Origin: Methanoregula sp.
Lineage (GTDB): Archaea > Halobacteriota > Methanomicrobia > Methanomicrobiales > Methanospirillaceae
Assembly: GCA_026394695.1 (NCBI GenBank)
Contig: JAPKXT010000214.1
Span: forward strand, 1-11,697
DNA length: 11,697 bases
Direction of reading: 5' to 3'
Positions 1 to 6,736 of this stretch are shown here, piece after piece; the stretch's first letter is position 1; each line of letters begins with the position of its first letter. The translations under genes and the position numbers were made by a program. The notes under the pieces are model-generated. The model was not told where the DNA came from. It searched no databases and saw only the letters and a list, made by a program, of their open reading frames with translations.

Positions 1-377
1 GTTTCTTCAAGACCATCGAAGTGCCTGTCACCGGTCAGCACGTTCAGGTTATGGATCCGGGCAGTTGCAAGGATCAGGCAGTCCACGGCCCCCATACCAT
101 TACCCTTCTTCTTTTGTCCGGTTCTGATCGTGCCAGCCGCGATCGCGATCTGCATATCGACCGGAATCACTTCAGCATGAGTGAGGATTGTAGTGATGAA
201 AGAACCGGTATTTTCTTCTCCGTATAGATCGTTGAAACGGTACTGGAGTTCGTACAGTGTCAGCACTGAGACTGCAAGCGGGGAATTCTTCTCAATGAAT
301 TCCAGTGCCTGCCATCCCCAGGGACTGTTCCGGAAGATCTCGATCCAGGTATAGGTATCGATGAGGATGCCGGTCAC
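1..377 (-). CDS. vapC: PIN-domain ribonuclease toxin of a VapBC-type pair (partial, 3' end outside window)
   Basis: The toxin of a type II toxin-antitoxin pair; PIN proteins are Mg-dependent ribonucleases that usually cleave tRNA or other RNA. The minus-strand reading frame gives 125 residues and runs off the left window edge, so only the extreme C-terminus is missing. The PIN acidic residues are all in place: D7 in ILIDTYTWIE, E43 in LYELQYR, D99 in MGAVDCLILATAR and D117 in LTGDRHF. I chose the GTG start at 377 because it overlaps the stop codon of the AbrB-like gene (GTGA, 4 bases), which is the standard coupled arrangement with the antitoxin read first. No ATG lies near the N-terminus. 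The PIN-family call is firm. The VapC label is inferred from the family and its antitoxin neighbour, and the RNA target cannot be read from sequence. Confidence 0.9.
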   Translation of the reverse strand, partial: MTGILIDTYTWIEIFRNSPWGWQALEFIEKNSPLAVSVLTLYELQYRFNDLYGEENTGSFITTILTHAEVIPVDMQIAIAAGTIRTGQKKKGNGMGAVDCLILATARIHNLNVLTGDRHFDGLEE

Positions 378-679
378 TCCGCATCCTCCTCTGCAACCTC
401 ACGGTCGTGGTCGCGGTAGATGGCTTCAATATCCAGATCGGGAAAAATGCCGAGCAGCGAGCTGAGCGGTTTGACGGGGATTAGCTCGATGTGCCCTTTG
501 GTTTCCCGGACCTCGAATCGGTTTGCATTGTAATGGTCGCGGATTTTTTTGGGAAGCACCATCCTGCCGGTTGCATCCATCACGATAACCGGACCAGTTC
601 CTGACAGGTATTCTGCCACCGGTTCGTTTACGCCGGTGTGCTTCCTGGTTTTTCCCGATCGCGCACTTTTCTGTTTCAT
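374..679 (-). CDS. vapB: AbrB/MazE/SpoVT-type antitoxin (VapB-like)
   Basis: This 101-residue protein carries a swapped-hairpin AbrB DNA-binding domain at about residues 30-72 (VIVMDATGRMVLPKKIRDHY, then EVRETKGHIELIPVK). The first 29 residues are basic and look unstructured. The acidic C-terminus (about 78-101, ending EVAEEDAE) is the usual toxin-binding tail. By family knowledge it should neutralise the PIN toxin and repress its own promoter. It is read just before the toxin gene, with a GTGA stop/start overlap. The ATG at 679 has a strong ribosome binding site on the minus strand (GAGGGGG, about 7 bases upstream), which supports this start. A near-palindrome lies just upstream at 693-704. 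Confidence 0.88.
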   Translation of the reverse strand: MKQKSARSGKTRKHTGVNEPVAEYLSGTGPVIVMDATGRMVLPKKIRDHYNANRFEVRETKGHIELIPVKPLSSLLGIFPDLDIEAIYRDHDREVAEEDAE

Positions 680-692
680 ATCAATACCCCCT

Positions 693-704
693 CTCGTATA
701 TGAG
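693..704. promoter_or_regulatory. Candidate operator and promoter of the toxin-antitoxin pair
   Basis: The 12-base sequence CTCGTATATGAG is an inverted repeat with one mismatched pair. It lies 14 bases upstream of the antitoxin ATG. On the minus strand an A/T-rich TATA-like stretch sits at about 722-735. Archaeal spacing would then put the transcription start near 700, so the palindrome overlaps the predicted start. That is where an autorepressing AbrB-type antitoxin would bind. The repeat is visible; its role is inference. Confidence 0.4.
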
Positions 705-859
705 GTAGTATGGGCTTCTGGAAATTAAAAATTTTTGGTAAAAATAAAAAAATGGTAAAAAATTATTATTGGAAAATTTCACTTCTGGAAAAGAAAGGCT
801 CCTGTAATTTTTGCTGGAAATCCCTGAAAACAGCTACTGTTTTTCATTGTCGGCAATAA
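705..859 (-). terminator. A/T-rich spacer with hairpin and T-tracts ending the methyltransferase gene
   Basis: Read on the minus strand, this spacer follows the methyltransferase stop codon. It has a perfect 7-base-pair hairpin (AAAACAG, loop CTA, CTGTTTT on the plus strand, 827-843) and then several T-runs at about 733-763. Archaeal termination mainly uses such T-rich stretches. The same segment contains two direct copies of TGGTAAAAA (736 and 753) and, at its low-coordinate end, the TATA-like element of the toxin-antitoxin promoter. No gene is visible here. Confidence 0.5.
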
Positions 860-3247
860 TCATTTCGAGACGGATTCTTCTACCAGTGCAATCTCATCAG
901 CCGTCAGCCCGTAGAGTCCGTACACCAGCGAATCGATCTGCCGGTCGGTTGAGTCGATCTCCTGCATGATGAGCCGCTTTTCCCGATCGGTCTTTGCATG
1001 GCTCAGGTGTTTGTGCAGCTCAAGCATCTCGGTAACAAGCGTGACCATGCGATCATGCCGGGTTTTGTCATCAGGATTGTCGAAGTCAATAGTGTAGATC
1101 GGAAGTAATGCAATCCGCTCCCATACCTGCGTTCGCTTTTTTTCCGGTATTTCGTGTGATGTAACCCGGAAAATGAACGTACTCAGCCGGCTGTTGAGCA
1201 CCGCGAGCAGGTAGAGACTGGAGGAACTTATGAACCGGGTATGGCGATCCGGAATTACTGCCCCTGCATCAAACATAAACGCCAGGAATTCTCCTGAGCC
1301 GGGAAAGATTATCCGGGACTGGTTCAGGTCAATGACACCTTGCTCACAGGAGCACTCCCACCAGAAATCTCCCTGGTGCTTGCGCTCCTTGGCCCGCTCT
1401 GCATAAGACTTCAGGTGCCGGGCAACGGACGGATATTTTTTCCTGAACCATCGCCAGCCGGCCTGGCCCCCTGCATGGGCTGTTGTCCAGCCCCGCGGAA
1501 TAAAAATGATGAAGCGTGACAAAAGGGGAACGCCATACCGCACAATTTCTCCTGAGGGAAGAAACGGGCGGATCAGGGATTTGCTTTTTTGAGTTGCCTC
1601 AATCAGCTCTTTTCTCTGGCGGCTATCTATCACAAACGCATCGTCAAGCCCGGTGATAATCCCGTGATGCACCTGGCCCATTACCACCTCCCCAAGCGGC
1701 GTGCCGGCACTGCGGACTATTGCTACAATATCCTGTACCCGGGTATCGCGGAGTGTCCAGCCTCCTGAACCTAACATCGTTTGATCGAGCGGGAACCGGC
1801 GCACACGAACCTGCATTTCCAGCGGTTCAGTGCTATCAGGATCCAGCTGGGCGGCAAAAAACGCGTGCGATGGGGGATGCCGGGTCATCCGGATTATGCA
1901 CAGGGCAGGATGAAGTTTATTCTCAGCTTCTGTTCCGGAATCTGCGATCTCTTCGATCTGGTACGCGAGCAGGGACTTTCGTAGTGGAGCACCGGATGTT
2001 GCCCGGAGCCAGCGGTTGCCTGCGACACAGCCGAGCATCCCGCCCGGGCAGAGGAGCGAGAGTCCCCGCTCGATGAAAAAGGCAGAGCGATCTGCCTGAA
2101 GGTGATACACCGTGTAGTGACGCTGGAAATACCGCTGCACCCACTCGTGCGGCTTGAGCGGTCCATCCGGCAGGTTGCCGAGCACCAGCTCAAATCCTCC
2201 CGCCCGCAGGACTTCAGGGAAGGCATGCTGCCAGCCAAGCGGGTTGATCCGGTATCGTTCATGAGCGGCAGAGAATGCAATCGAATCCTCGGATTCAACA
2301 TCCGTATCGACAAGGGAATTCCCGCACAGGATATTACGTTCAAGGGCTTTGAACACAGAACCTGCCAAAACGAGGAACTGTTCCGGAAGTGCCCTTGCCT
2401 TTTCATCATCGCAGAGTTCGAAGAAGAGAAGCATCTTTGCCACAGCAACGGCATGCGGATCGAGATCAACACCATGGATGGAGGCACTGAGGTGCTCCTG
2501 CCTCTCGGCAAGCGTGTGCCTGCCACTGCCGGAATGGGAAAGAAGGTACTGGTATGCAGAAAGAAGTACCCTCCCGGAACCGCATGCCATGTCAAGGATC
2601 CGGACGGGAAGTAAGTCGTTTTGGCTCCGGTTCGCGTACACTCCTGCAAGCGACTGGTGGACCAGGAATGCAATCATCTCAGATGAGGGGGTTGGTGTTC
2701 CCTGCGACTGGAGCGTGTCGCGGGTCTCAACAACGACTGCCTGATGAGCAGCTGAGCGGCGGATAGCGCGGGTGAAGTGTTGATCAAACAACTCTGCAAT
2801 CATCCCATTGGAGATGATTCCAAAATCGTATGGCCGGTCCGGTTGGCACAGTCGCAGGAGAATTTTTTGTATCACGCGATCTTCGATGGTTACCGGATCC
2901 GTAACTGTCATCTGACGCGAGCCTGTTACGGGAACCTCGGTCCATGGGTCCCCGACCGGCAAAAATAATTCTGAAACGATAGTGAGGGGGTCGGCTGCAT
3001 CATGGATCTGCTGGAGAGTTCCAGCTTCCATAAACCCGCGATCTTCTGCAATACGCAGGAACAGGAAACGTCCTATGATCCGGTTTGCTGCTGCAGCGAT
3101 CGTATCGCTCTGCAAACCATGATTATTCCGGGCAATGCTGCGGGCGAGCTGTTCGCGCCAGGATGAGAGATCGTGCAGGAGTGCTGTCCATGCACGGGTG
3201 CTGTAAGAGATGTCTGCATCGTCAAGGGCGGGATCCGTGCTCAGCAT
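860..3247 (-). CDS. Eco57I/TaqI-like DNA methyltransferase-specificity protein with altered catalytic motif
   Basis: This 795-residue protein has the layout of a type IIG-like N6-adenine methyltransferase. A helical N-terminal region (about 20-100, including NRIIGRFLFLRIAEDRGF) is followed by the SAM-binding motif I ILDMACGSGRVLL (217-229) and the next acidic strand HGVDLDPHAVAVAK (258-271). A TaqI-like target-recognition region begins near 520 (GQVHHGIITGLDDAFVID) and runs to about 740, followed by a helical tail. Motif IV, which should read (N/D)PPY, reads GNLPDGP (residues 357-363): the middle proline and the aromatic residue are both replaced. I see no PD-(D/E)XK nuclease motif. It may be a solitary methyltransferase, a decayed enzyme, or a DNA-recognition protein with another job. 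It lies 64 bases downstream of the exporter gene in the same direction. No clear Shine-Dalgarno precedes the ATG. The family call is firm; activity is doubtful. Confidence 0.82.
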   Translation of the reverse strand: MLSTDPALDDADISYSTRAWTALLHDLSSWREQLARSIARNNHGLQSDTIAAAANRIIGRFLFLRIAEDRGFMEAGTLQQIHDAADPLTIVSELFLPVGDPWTEVPVTGSRQMTVTDPVTIEDRVIQKILLRLCQPDRPYDFGIISNGMIAELFDQHFTRAIRRSAAHQAVVVETRDTLQSQGTPTPSSEMIAFLVHQSLAGVYANRSQNDLLPVRILDMACGSGRVLLSAYQYLLSHSGSGRHTLAERQEHLSASIHGVDLDPHAVAVAKMLLFFELCDDEKARALPEQFLVLAGSVFKALERNILCGNSLVDTDVESEDSIAFSAAHERYRINPLGWQHAFPEVLRAGGFELVLGNLPDGPLKPHEWVQRYFQRHYTVYHLQADRSAFFIERGLSLLCPGGMLGCVAGNRWLRATSGAPLRKSLLAYQIEEIADSGTEAENKLHPALCIIRMTRHPPSHAFFAAQLDPDSTEPLEMQVRVRRFPLDQTMLGSGGWTLRDTRVQDIVAIVRSAGTPLGEVVMGQVHHGIITGLDDAFVIDSRQRKELIEATQKSKSLIRPFLPSGEIVRYGVPLLSRFIIFIPRGWTTAHAGGQAGWRWFRKKYPSVARHLKSYAERAKERKHQGDFWWECSCEQGVIDLNQSRIIFPGSGEFLAFMFDAGAVIPDRHTRFISSSSLYLLAVLNSRLSTFIFRVTSHEIPEKKRTQVWERIALLPIYTIDFDNPDDKTRHDRMVTLVTEMLELHKHLSHAKTDREKRLIMQEIDSTDRQIDSLVYGLYGLTADEIALVEESVSK

Positions 3248-3311
3248 TGTTGTAGTACTGTGCTACCAGGAAAATAACAGTGTTGATGGACGAGAAAAAG
3301 ATGGGATATGT

Positions 3312-4760
3312 CTAGAACCCGATACCCACTTCCCCGCTGCTCTCGCCCGTCGGCTTCTTCTCCCTTACCGCAAGCATCAGGACAATCCCGGCAATCTCAA
3401 GAACCATGCAGAAGAAGAACGCCGCATCAAATGCCACTGCCAGTTCCGTGGAGGGGATCGTGTTTGCCGCAACCTCCGCGATCTTCGGCCCGGCGGCCAC
3501 CGTGGCGACGAGCATGACAACAGCAACACCGAGCGTGGACCCGATGTTGGTCATAACTCTCATAAGTCCTGAGGTCGACCCCCGGTCCTCTGCCGGGGCC
3601 TCCCCCATAACCGCACTGTTCAGCGGGGAATAGGCAAAACCCGTACCGGCTCCAAGAAGGAAAAGGTAGATAACGATATGCCCGATGCTTGTTCCGGCCG
3701 CGATGGTCGAAAGAAGGAAGAGGGCCGCGGCACAGATCACAAAGCCGGCGATGATCGGTTTTTTCGTACCGATCACATCGGAGAATTTCCCGGCAATCGG
3801 GGCGGTCATGATCATTCCGACCGGCAGTGCGAGCAGGACGGTACCGGCATTATCGGTGGGAATATTCTTGACCAGTTCGAGATAGAACGGCATGACTACC
3901 ATCACTCCAGCCATCGCCATCTGGATCAGGAGGATATTGATATTCTGGAGAGAGTAAGCCCGGTTTTTAAAAAGGGAGATGTTAATGAGAGGCTCAGCAC
4001 CCCGGCGTTCCTGCACAAAAAAGAGAAGCCAGAAGACCAGCGAGACCACAAGCGCTGCAATTCCCACCACGGTGCTGCTGCCCTGCACCGAGGTCAGCCC
4101 GACTACAAGCGATCCCAGTGCAAGAAAGAGGAGGACAACGCCCGAAAGGTCCAGCTTCGCGTTCGGCGCCACCGGGTCAAGACGCGGCAGGATCTTTATA
4201 CCCAGAAGGACCGCAACGATTCCGACGGGCAGGTTCACGTAAAAAATATACCGCCATGAGAAAGTGCTGGTTAAAAACCCGCCAACCACCGGCCCAAGGG
4301 CTGCCCCGAGCATTAAAAACATCGCCACGATGCCAAGCGCCTGCCCCCGGACTGCGGGAGAGAGATATGATGTGACCATGACCGCTCCCAGTGCCGAGAT
4401 GATAGCACCACCCACGGCCTGGAGCATCCGCGAGAGGATGAGCACCCCAATCGTCGGGGCTATCCCGCAGAGCACGGATCCGAGCGTGAAGAGGGCAAAC
4501 CCGGCAAGGAAAAGATTCCGGTAGCCTTTCATGTCCCCGATCCGGGACGCCGCGAGGAGGAGACTGACCATGATGATGAGGTAGGCGTTGAGTACCCAGG
4601 TGGCAGTCACCGTTGGGACGGCGAAGAATTTCGCAATCGCGGGCAGGGCGATATTCACAATCGTTGCATCAAGGCCGGCCATGAAGGATCCAAGGCCGAT
4701 AACAATGACGATCATCAGATCTTTTGGCGACATGTTCTGCCGTTGGGCGGGTTCACTCAT
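3312..4760 (-). CDS. DHA2-family (EmrB/QacA-type) MFS multidrug exporter
   Basis: A 482-residue integral membrane protein with about 14 hydrophobic helices, the size and helix count of drug:H+ antiporter family 2. Family motifs are clear: LDATIVNIALPAI in helix 1 (motif D1), RIGDMKGYRN in the loop after helix 2 (motif A), and LGPVVGGFLTSTFSWRYIFY followed by VNLPVG in helix 5 and after it (motif C). A second motif A-like loop, GKFSDVIGTKKP, follows in the C-terminal half. It should use the proton gradient to export hydrophobic or cationic compounds; the substrate cannot be predicted. The ATG at 4760 is preceded by only a weak ribosome binding site (AAAGGT). The gene is divergent from the membrane-protein gene at 4901 and is followed at 64 bases by the methyltransferase gene, so the two may share a transcript. 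No adjacent MarR or TetR regulator is present. Confidence 0.92.
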   Translation of the reverse strand: MSEPAQRQNMSPKDLMIVIVIGLGSFMAGLDATIVNIALPAIAKFFAVPTVTATWVLNAYLIIMVSLLLAASRIGDMKGYRNLFLAGFALFTLGSVLCGIAPTIGVLILSRMLQAVGGAIISALGAVMVTSYLSPAVRGQALGIVAMFLMLGAALGPVVGGFLTSTFSWRYIFYVNLPVGIVAVLLGIKILPRLDPVAPNAKLDLSGVVLLFLALGSLVVGLTSVQGSSTVVGIAALVVSLVFWLLFFVQERRGAEPLINISLFKNRAYSLQNINILLIQMAMAGVMVVMPFYLELVKNIPTDNAGTVLLALPVGMIMTAPIAGKFSDVIGTKKPIIAGFVICAAALFLLSTIAAGTSIGHIVIYLFLLGAGTGFAYSPLNSAVMGEAPAEDRGSTSGLMRVMTNIGSTLGVAVVMLVATVAAGPKIAEVAANTIPSTELAVAFDAAFFFCMVLEIAGIVLMLAVREKKPTGESSGEVGIGF

Positions 4761-4771
4761 GATACCAGACC

Positions 4772-4783
4772 TTTAATAAAAAG
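4772..4783 (+). promoter_or_regulatory. TATA-like element in the divergent exporter/membrane-protein spacer
   Basis: TTTAATAAAAAG fits an archaeal TATA box reading rightwards. It would put the start of transcription near 4800 and give the gene at 4901 an untranslated leader of about 100 bases, which contains the hairpins described below. It lies too close to the exporter ATG to be that gene's own TATA box. A weaker A/T stretch on the minus strand (about 4817-4826) could serve the exporter. Confidence 0.35.
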
Positions 4784-4855
4784 GGAAATTGGTTTGTTCC
4801 CATAAGAACACTTGTATCATATTCTGCAAGGCCGCCCTGCTGCCGGGTTCATGGA

Positions 4856-4891
4856 CGGGAATCCTGTTCCCGGGCACAGAGACCCGGGAGG
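4856..4891 (+). promoter_or_regulatory. Two overlapping leader hairpins, the second covering the ribosome binding site
   Basis: Hairpin A is a perfect 6-base-pair stem (CGGGAA, loop TCCTG, TTCCCG; 4856-4872). Hairpin B pairs CCCGGG at 4869-4874 with CCCGGG at 4883-4888 across an 8-base loop. The two share bases 4869-4872, so they cannot form together. The right arm of B contains the GGG of the Shine-Dalgarno GGGAGG (4886-4891), which lies 9 bases before the ATG at 4901. In principle A frees the ribosome binding site and B hides it. The base pairing is read directly; a switching role is inference. Confidence 0.4.
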
Positions 4892-4900
4892 TTTTTGCAA

Positions 4901-5518
4901 ATGGTTATGCTGGACAAGGTATACACACCACATACATTACGTGGGTTTGAGATGAGTTCCATGCCGTTCGACAAACACAGGAATAACGCGTTCGCAACAG
5001 TCCCGTTCAGGACTATCGCACATGTGTATGATGCCGATGATCCTTCCGTCGAAGAAAAACGGGAACTCTCGGATCGGGCCGAGAAGCAGATATTCCGGGA
5101 GGTGTTAAACGTGCCCACGGGTTACCCCGATAGTCTCTATAAGCACCTCGACATCCGCCTCCCTGCTCCAGAACTCACTCCTGAACGCGAGGCTGCGATT
5201 ATCGCCGCGGTGCGGGCTCATTTCCATAACCGGGCCCTGGATTTTTTACGGGACCGGAAACTCACCATGCGGGTCGGCCTCCGGGAGATCCGGCTGACAC
5301 TCGCCGTCTGTATTCCCTCGTTTATCGGCATCGCCATCTGTTCCCAGTTCAAAGGGAGCCCCATCTCGGAAGTCATAGAGAATGTTCTGGTGATCTTCTG
5401 CTGGGTAACCATCTGGCAACCGTTCCAGTCGCTGGTCTTTGACCGCTGGACACAGTCTGAGACTGCTAAGGTTTACCAGAAGATCGCGGAGATGGAGATC
5501 AGCGTAACGGCGGGTTAA
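4901..5518 (+). CDS. Uncharacterised membrane protein with two C-terminal helices
   Basis: I cannot assign a function. With the ATG at 4901, chosen because GGGAGG lies 9 bases upstream, the product is 205 residues. In-frame alternatives are TTG 4895, ATG 4907, ATG 4952 and ATG 4961. Residues 1-125 are soluble, acidic to mixed, with a segment rich in proline and acidic residues (LDIRLPAPELTPEREAAI, 83-100). Two hydrophobic helices follow at about 132-150 and 159-177. The second ends in WVTIWQPFQSLVFDRW, and then comes a short amphipathic tail. The order (soluble domain, two helices, W-x-P near a D-x-W, tail) reminds me of uncharacterised bacterial and archaeal proteins ending in a similar tryptophan-proline motif, but no name can be defended. 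It is divergent from the exporter gene. Confidence 0.75.
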   Translation: MVMLDKVYTPHTLRGFEMSSMPFDKHRNNAFATVPFRTIAHVYDADDPSVEEKRELSDRAEKQIFREVLNVPTGYPDSLYKHLDIRLPAPELTPEREAAIIAAVRAHFHNRALDFLRDRKLTMRVGLREIRLTLAVCIPSFIGIAICSQFKGSPISEVIENVLVIFCWVTIWQPFQSLVFDRWTQSETAKVYQKIAEMEISVTAG

Positions 5519-5562
5519 GCCGGATTATTCAGCGGTTCATCGTTCGGGCAGATTCCCGGCAA

Positions 5563-5691
5563 ATGACCCGAACCTTTGTCGCAAACGTGATCACTTTTGC
5601 AATCAACGGGCTCAACCGCTCCTGCCGAAAGGTATCGGATAAAGTGATCCGGGTGCTCATGAAAGCGAAAAAAATGAAGGGTGAAAGGTAA
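5563..5691 (+). CDS. Possible 42-residue basic microprotein
   Basis: An ATG frame of 42 codons lies 44 bases after the membrane-protein gene on the same strand. The product would be strongly basic (about 10 Lys/Arg against one Asp and one Glu). It starts MTRTFVANVITFAINGLNR and ends in a lysine-rich tail. Codon use (ATC, AAC, CTC, GTG) resembles the neighbouring real genes and the first half could form an amphipathic helix. No good Shine-Dalgarno is visible and nothing comparable is known to me, so it may be chance. Confidence 0.3.
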   Translation: MTRTFVANVITFAINGLNRSCRKVSDKVIRVLMKAKKMKGER

Positions 5692-5710
5692 GGGTTTTTT
5701 AAAAAAATCC
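5692..5710 (+). promoter_or_regulatory. Symmetrical T/A tract: terminator and/or promoter element before dys
   Basis: GGGTTTTTTAAAAAAATCC is almost perfectly self-complementary. The T6 run directly follows the stop codon of the possible microprotein and could end the upstream transcript. The TTTAAAAAAAT core could equally be a TATA box for dys, with a start near 5730 and a leader of about 65 bases. The sequence alone does not separate the two roles. Confidence 0.35.
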
Positions 5711-5797
5711 TGAAACATTTGACACTTCGCCATTCCATAAAACACAGTTATTATCAAGGCGCACCAATACCCTTCCCAAGAACTGGGGAGAGAAAGT

Positions 5798-6736
5798 ATG
5801 GCAAAACGATGCGATGAACCGGTCACCCAGATTCATCTGAAGCCGAAGATGACCGTGGATGAACTGGTCACTGCGATGAGTAAAGCCGGGGCGTACAATG
5901 GCGGATCGCTGTCCCGCGCCGTAGATATCTATGATCAGATGCTGCGTGATCCCGAGACAACGAAGTTCTTCGGGCTTGCAGGGGCGATGGTGCCGGCCGG
6001 CATGGGCGGGATCGTTTCTGATCTCGTGAAAAGCGGGCATATCGATGTGCTTGTCTCGACCGGTGCAAATCTTACTCACGATATCATTGAGGCGATAGGG
6101 TGCAGGCATTATCACGGTACCGCCTTCTGTAACGACGTCGAACTCCGACACGATGAAATCAACCGTATCTATGACATCTATCTCCCCAACAAGGCGTTTG
6201 AGCACTTTGAGGAATTCATGCAGAACGTTTTTGGCATGCTCGAACCTGGCAGCACCATCTCCATCTCTGAACTCCTCATGCACATAGGAATGAACCTGAA
6301 GTCGGGTATCCTGCATACGGCGTATCATAATAATATCCCGGTCTATTGCCCCGCCGTACAGGACTCGATGGTCGGTCTCCAGTACTGGCTTTTTTCCCAG
6401 ACAAATAAGGTGACGATAGACGCTTTTGCCGATATGCCGGCGCTTATGGACCGTTGCTTCACTACAAAAAAAGCCGGAGCTTTCCTTGTTGGAGGGGGGG
6501 TGCCGAAGAACTTCATCCTCCAGAGCATGCTTATGACTCCCCATGGTTTTGACTATGCTGTGCAGCTTACCGGGGACCGCCCGGATCTTGGGGGGCTCTC
6601 CGGCGCAACCCTTGATGAAGCCCGCTCATGGGGGAAGATCACTGAAGAAGCACAGGCTGTTACCGTATATGGCGATGCGACAATCACGCTCCCCATCCTT
6701 GTTGCCGCGGTTATGGAGCGGATGCACCATGACTGA
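5798..6736 (+). CDS. dys: Deoxyhypusine synthase
   Basis: Transfers the aminobutyl group of spermidine to one lysine of translation factor aIF5A in an NAD-dependent reaction, the first step of hypusine synthesis in the cytoplasm. The 312-residue length is normal for archaeal enzymes. Recognisable segments are GLAGAMVPAGMGGIVSDLV (59-77), LVSTGANLTHDIIEA (85-99), the GTAFCND region (about 107-113), and the active-site lysine K280 in ARSWGKI, where the enzyme-aminobutyl intermediate forms. The ATG at 5798 has a clear ribosome binding site (GGGGAGAG) a few bases upstream. The stop overlaps the pyrF start by 8 bases, so the two genes are almost certainly co-transcribed. Confidence 0.96.
   Translation: MAKRCDEPVTQIHLKPKMTVDELVTAMSKAGAYNGGSLSRAVDIYDQMLRDPETTKFFGLAGAMVPAGMGGIVSDLVKSGHIDVLVSTGANLTHDIIEAIGCRHYHGTAFCNDVELRHDEINRIYDIYLPNKAFEHFEEFMQNVFGMLEPGSTISISELLMHIGMNLKSGILHTAYHNNIPVYCPAVQDSMVGLQYWLFSQTNKVTIDAFADMPALMDRCFTTKKAGAFLVGGGVPKNFILQSMLMTPHGFDYAVQLTGDRPDLGGLSGATLDEARSWGKITEEAQAVTVYGDATITLPILVAAVMERMHHD

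Noticed and set aside
736..763. Two copies of TGGTAAAAA as a possible regulatory repeat
   Set aside because: They lie in a simple A-rich spacer where such matches arise by chance, and the segment is better explained as T-rich terminator on the minus strand.
1894..2673. 259-codon minus-strand frame inside the methyltransferase gene
   Set aside because: Out-of-frame shadow of the methyltransferase, which covers the same bases; the product is serine/arginine-rich with no recognisable motif.
860..3247. Complete restriction-modification system
   Set aside because: No nuclease domain is visible in the methyltransferase-like protein, and neither neighbour (exporter, antitoxin) is a restriction enzyme.
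3678..4259. 193-codon plus-strand frame opposite the exporter
   Set aside because: Asp/Arg/His-rich antisense translation of membrane helices, a common artefact; the exporter has all family motifs.
5699..6544. 281-codon minus-strand frame opposite dys
   Set aside because: Antisense shadow of dys: His/Arg-rich product with no domain, while the plus-strand protein has a full family signature.
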